From Candidatus Nanoarchaeia archaeon (GTDB lineage: Archaea > Nanobdellota > Nanobdellia > Woesearchaeales > CG1-02-33-12), in the NCBI GenBank assembly GCA_028711925.1, contig JAQTRH010000048.1, positions 1 to 7,138 of the forward strand: a stretch of DNA of 7,138 bases, written 5' to 3'. A model generated the notes under the pieces. It worked only from the letters and a program-made list of their open reading frames with translations, had not been told where the DNA came from and made no database searches. A program made the position numbers and the translations under genes. Shown here piece after piece: positions 5,524-7,138 of the stretch. Position 1 is the first letter of the stretch. Every line of letters starts with the position of its first letter.

Positions 5524-7138
5524 TTATTTTTTTTTCTTTTTTTTGTATTTTTTAAGCTCTGCAGTTGCAACTATTGATAATTTTTCAAAAACATCTTTTG
5601 GCCTTTTCTCTTTCTTTGGTTTTTCTTTTTTTACTGTTTCTTTCTTTGGTGTGGTCTTTTTTATTATCTGCTTGGTTACAGTTTTTTTTATTACATTTTT
5701 TTTCTCTGGTTTTTCAGGCTCTTTAGGAGTTTCTGTTTTTGCAATATCAAGCCTTCCATGTATTTTATTGCCTGCATCACTTTTATGCTCTGTTGAAAAA
5801 GTGTTGAAAACCTTATCATGGTCCTTGAAATGCTGCCTGTCCTTCCTTAAGTTCTCCATAGCCTGCGCTCTTCTAAGTTCAAGAGAGCTCTCGTGCGGCT
5901 TTAATGCAGGAGGAGGCGTTCTGAATGGTGTTCCTGTAGACGGCTTGAACGCTGTTGGTGTAAATGGTTTAAATGATGAAAATGTATTTGTAGCTGGTTT
6001 GTTTTTATCCTTCTTGTTTTTGCCTTTAACAACAAAAAGGTATAGTATTCCTGCAGACAAGAATATTATTCCAAGTATTAAAAGGAACCATGGCCAGAAG
6101 CTGCTTTGCGGCTTGGAGTTTGGATCATTAGGGTCAGTTCCATGCTTTTTAATTTCATCATAGTCTGAATAACCGTCTCCGTCTGTATCTTTCTTTGTCG
6201 GGTCAGTTCCATGTTTGTGTTCATCATAGTTTGTGAGACCGTCTCCGTCTGGGTCCTCATTGGAGTCATCAAAGTCTAGTTTTAGCCCGTACTTTCTTTC
6301 CCAATCATCAGGCATTCCGTCATTATCTTCATCATTATTTTTAGGGATTACTATTTCAATTGGCTTTTGTTTGCATTCATCGTATTCGCAGTATCCTGAT
6401 TCGCAGTCAGAATCTTTATTGCAATTCTCTCCTATGCTGCATTTCTTTGCTTTGTATTCTGCACAATAGCCCCCGCAGTCAACATCTGTCTCATCCTCAT
6501 CAAGGCGGTTATTTTCGCATGTGTCTATTCCAGTACACATTCCAAGGGAAGTGTCACATTTTCCTGACTTGCAGTCTGAATTATCCTTGCACCCTCTTCC
6601 TTCTATACATGGATCGCAAGAGCCTCCGCAGTCTTTATCTGTTTCATCTCCATTCTTTACCTCATCAAAACATGTTGGCTCTGCACATCTGTTGCTTGAG
6701 TTACAGAATCCGCTAATGCAGTCTTCATCATCAATACATTTACTTGTCAAATCGCACTTAGGGCATTCTCCTCCTCCACAGTCTTTATCTGTTTCATAGC
6801 CATTCATTATGCCATCATCACACTCTGAGGGCTTCTTAAATGAGTCAACTGTTACTCCATCGCTTATTCCATCCTGGCTTGTTGAACCTGCATTATTTTT
6901 TGCTTTTACAACAAAGAAGTATTTCTTGCCTTCTGTAAGGTTGATTTCATTGCCTTCATCATCTTCATCAACCCACACCCACTCATTTTCTTTATCTGTT
7001 TCTGTCCAGTTAACTGCTATATCTCCATAGCTATCCTCAATCTTGTAAAGGAAGTAGTCAATTCCAGACAGGGGTGTTTCCTCTAATGTCCATTTAGCCC
7101 TGATGTTATATGTGTAGTATGTGTATTCATGGAATTCT
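5524..7138 (-). CDS. Modular surface protein: FN3, Cys-rich repeats, Ca-binding repeats, C-terminal anchor; N-terminus off the right edge
   Basis: The open frame runs through the right edge, so the start and signal peptide are not visible; 537 residues are seen, numbered here from the edge. Residues 1-98 look like a fibronectin type III domain (KWT at 15-17, NWT at 43-45, [11 protein letters not shown] from 67). Three Cys-rich repeats follow at 106-151, 156-201 and 207-255 with the pattern NGxETDxDCGG, CxxxxDCxSGxC. Residues 269-338 carry DxDxDG calcium-binding motifs of thrombospondin type 3 style and HGTDP spacers. A single membrane span lies at about 347-370 ([10 protein letters not shown]...). 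The tail of about 167 residues is rich in Lys, Pro and Thr, ends in a run of lysines, and should be cytoplasmic by the positive-inside rule. It is probably an adhesin or surface-layer-associated protein; the role is inferred. It is likely cotranscribed with the prepilin-like genes. Confidence 0.88.
   Translation of the reverse strand, partial: EFHEYTYYTYNIRAKWTLEETPLSGIDYFLYKIEDSYGDIAVNWTETDKENEWVWVDEDDEGNEINLTEGKKYFFVVKAKNNAGSTSQDGISDGVTVDSFKKPSECDDGIMNGYETDKDCGGGECPKCDLTSKCIDDEDCISGFCNSSNRCAEPTCFDEVKNGDETDKDCGGSCDPCIEGRGCKDNSDCKSGKCDTSLGMCTGIDTCENNRLDEDETDVDCGGYCAEYKAKKCSIGENCNKDSDCESGYCEYDECKQKPIEIVIPKNNDEDNDGMPDDWERKYGLKLDFDDSNEDPDGDGLTNYDEHKHGTDPTKKDTDGDGYSDYDEIKKHGTDPNDPNSKPQSSFWPWFLLILGIIFLSAGILYLFVVKGKNKKDKNKPATNTFSSFKPFTPTAFKPSTGTPFRTPPPALKPHESSLELRRAQAMENLRKDRQHFKDHDKVFNTFSTEHKSDAGNKIHGRLDIAKTETPKEPEKPEKKNVIKKTVTKQIIKKTTPKKETVKKEKPKKEKRPKDVFEKLSIVATAELKKYKKKKKK
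6124..6336 (-). repeat. Acidic DxDxDG calcium-binding repeats with HGTDP spacers
   Basis: Within the surface protein, residues 269-338 of the visible part hold three DxDxDG loops: DEDNDG, then [11 protein letters not shown], then [12 protein letters not shown], with HGTDP after the second and third. The repetition shows in the DNA: the plus-strand string gggtcagttccatg recurs at about 6130 and 6199, and cgtctccgtctg at about 6173 and 6241. This fits a thrombospondin type 3-like rigid, calcium-loaded stalk just outside the membrane. Calcium binding is inferred from the motif. Confidence 0.8.
6373..6822 (-). repeat. Three tandem Cys-rich repeats in the surface protein
   Basis: Copies span 6685-6822, 6535-6672 and 6373-6519. 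Copies 1 and 2 each have eight or more cysteines in the order C-x-D-x3[11 protein letters not shown], C-x2-C, C-x4/5-DC-x-SG-x-C, C. The plus-strand string cagtctttatctgtttcat is identical in copies 1 and 2 (about 6779 and 6629), so duplication was recent or is kept homogeneous. Copy 3 is more divergent: [10 protein letters not shown] replaces the NG-ETD start, and [10 protein letters not shown] replaces the CxxC. The units are probably disulfide-stabilised ectodomain modules. Confidence 0.8.

Noticed and set aside
5489..6163. A 224-residue plus-strand open frame rich in Phe and Gly
   Set aside because: It is the complement of the Lys-rich tail of the surface protein; AAA/AAG lysine codons read as Phe/Leu on the other strand. 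No independent coding evidence.
6124..6822. Regularly recurring short DNA strings suggesting a CRISPR array or noncoding tandem repeat
   Set aside because: The repeats are in one open frame, encode Cys-rich and DxDxDG protein modules, vary in sequence and spacing by whole codons, and have no identical repeat/unique spacer structure.
5524..6978. A GTG start at 6978 for the surface protein
   Set aside because: The same frame stays open to the right edge and the upstream codons complete an FN3-like domain, so that GTG is an internal valine.

Overview
This AT-rich window most likely comes from a DPANN-type archaeon (Woesearchaeota/Pacearchaeota-like). Every gene I can support is on the minus strand. 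The archaeal assignment rests on three things seen in the sequence: four small membrane proteins with class III (archaeal prepilin-like) N-termini such as KRGQSLP, KKSQAEI and KKAQIKM; TATA-box-like elements with GAGGTG ribosome sites; and oligo-T rather than hairpin termination. The lineage is inferred from family resemblance; no rRNA or marker gene is present.

Left part (1-3028): a tightly overlapped hydC-hydB-hydA operon, transcribed right to left. hydC is a NuoE-like [2Fe-2S] subunit, hydB a short NuoF-like FMN/NAD(H) subunit, and hydA an [FeFe]-hydrogenase catalytic subunit that runs off the left edge just before its last H-cluster motif. Both junctions are 4-base ATGA overlaps. Together they would form a soluble NAD(H)-linked hydrogenase, probably evolving H2 from NADH during fermentation. 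Two features set it apart. HydA keeps only His91 and Cys104 of the usual His-Cys [4Fe-4S] site, and HydB is reduced to its core, without the N-terminal [2Fe-2S] domain and the C-terminal two-cluster ferredoxin domain of known electron-bifurcating HydB proteins.

Middle (3029-3134): an intergenic region with an oligo-T terminator for the genes to its right, a TATA-like element for hydC, and a GC-rich near-palindrome in the hydC leader that could be an operator.

Right part (3135-7138): a surface-protein cluster. In transcription order it holds a large modular exported protein (partial at the right edge: FN3-like domain, three Cys-rich repeats, acidic Ca-binding repeats, one membrane span, Lys-rich cytoplasmic tail). 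Three closely spaced single-span proteins with prepilin-like N-termini follow (327, 168 and 168 residues). Last comes a 97-residue, Cys/His-rich pilin-like protein that seems to have its own promoter. They plausibly build or anchor a cell-surface filament or attachment structure, but none has a function I can name with certainty.

I see no tRNA, rRNA, CRISPR array, insertion sequence or gene-free stretch longer than about 110 bases.
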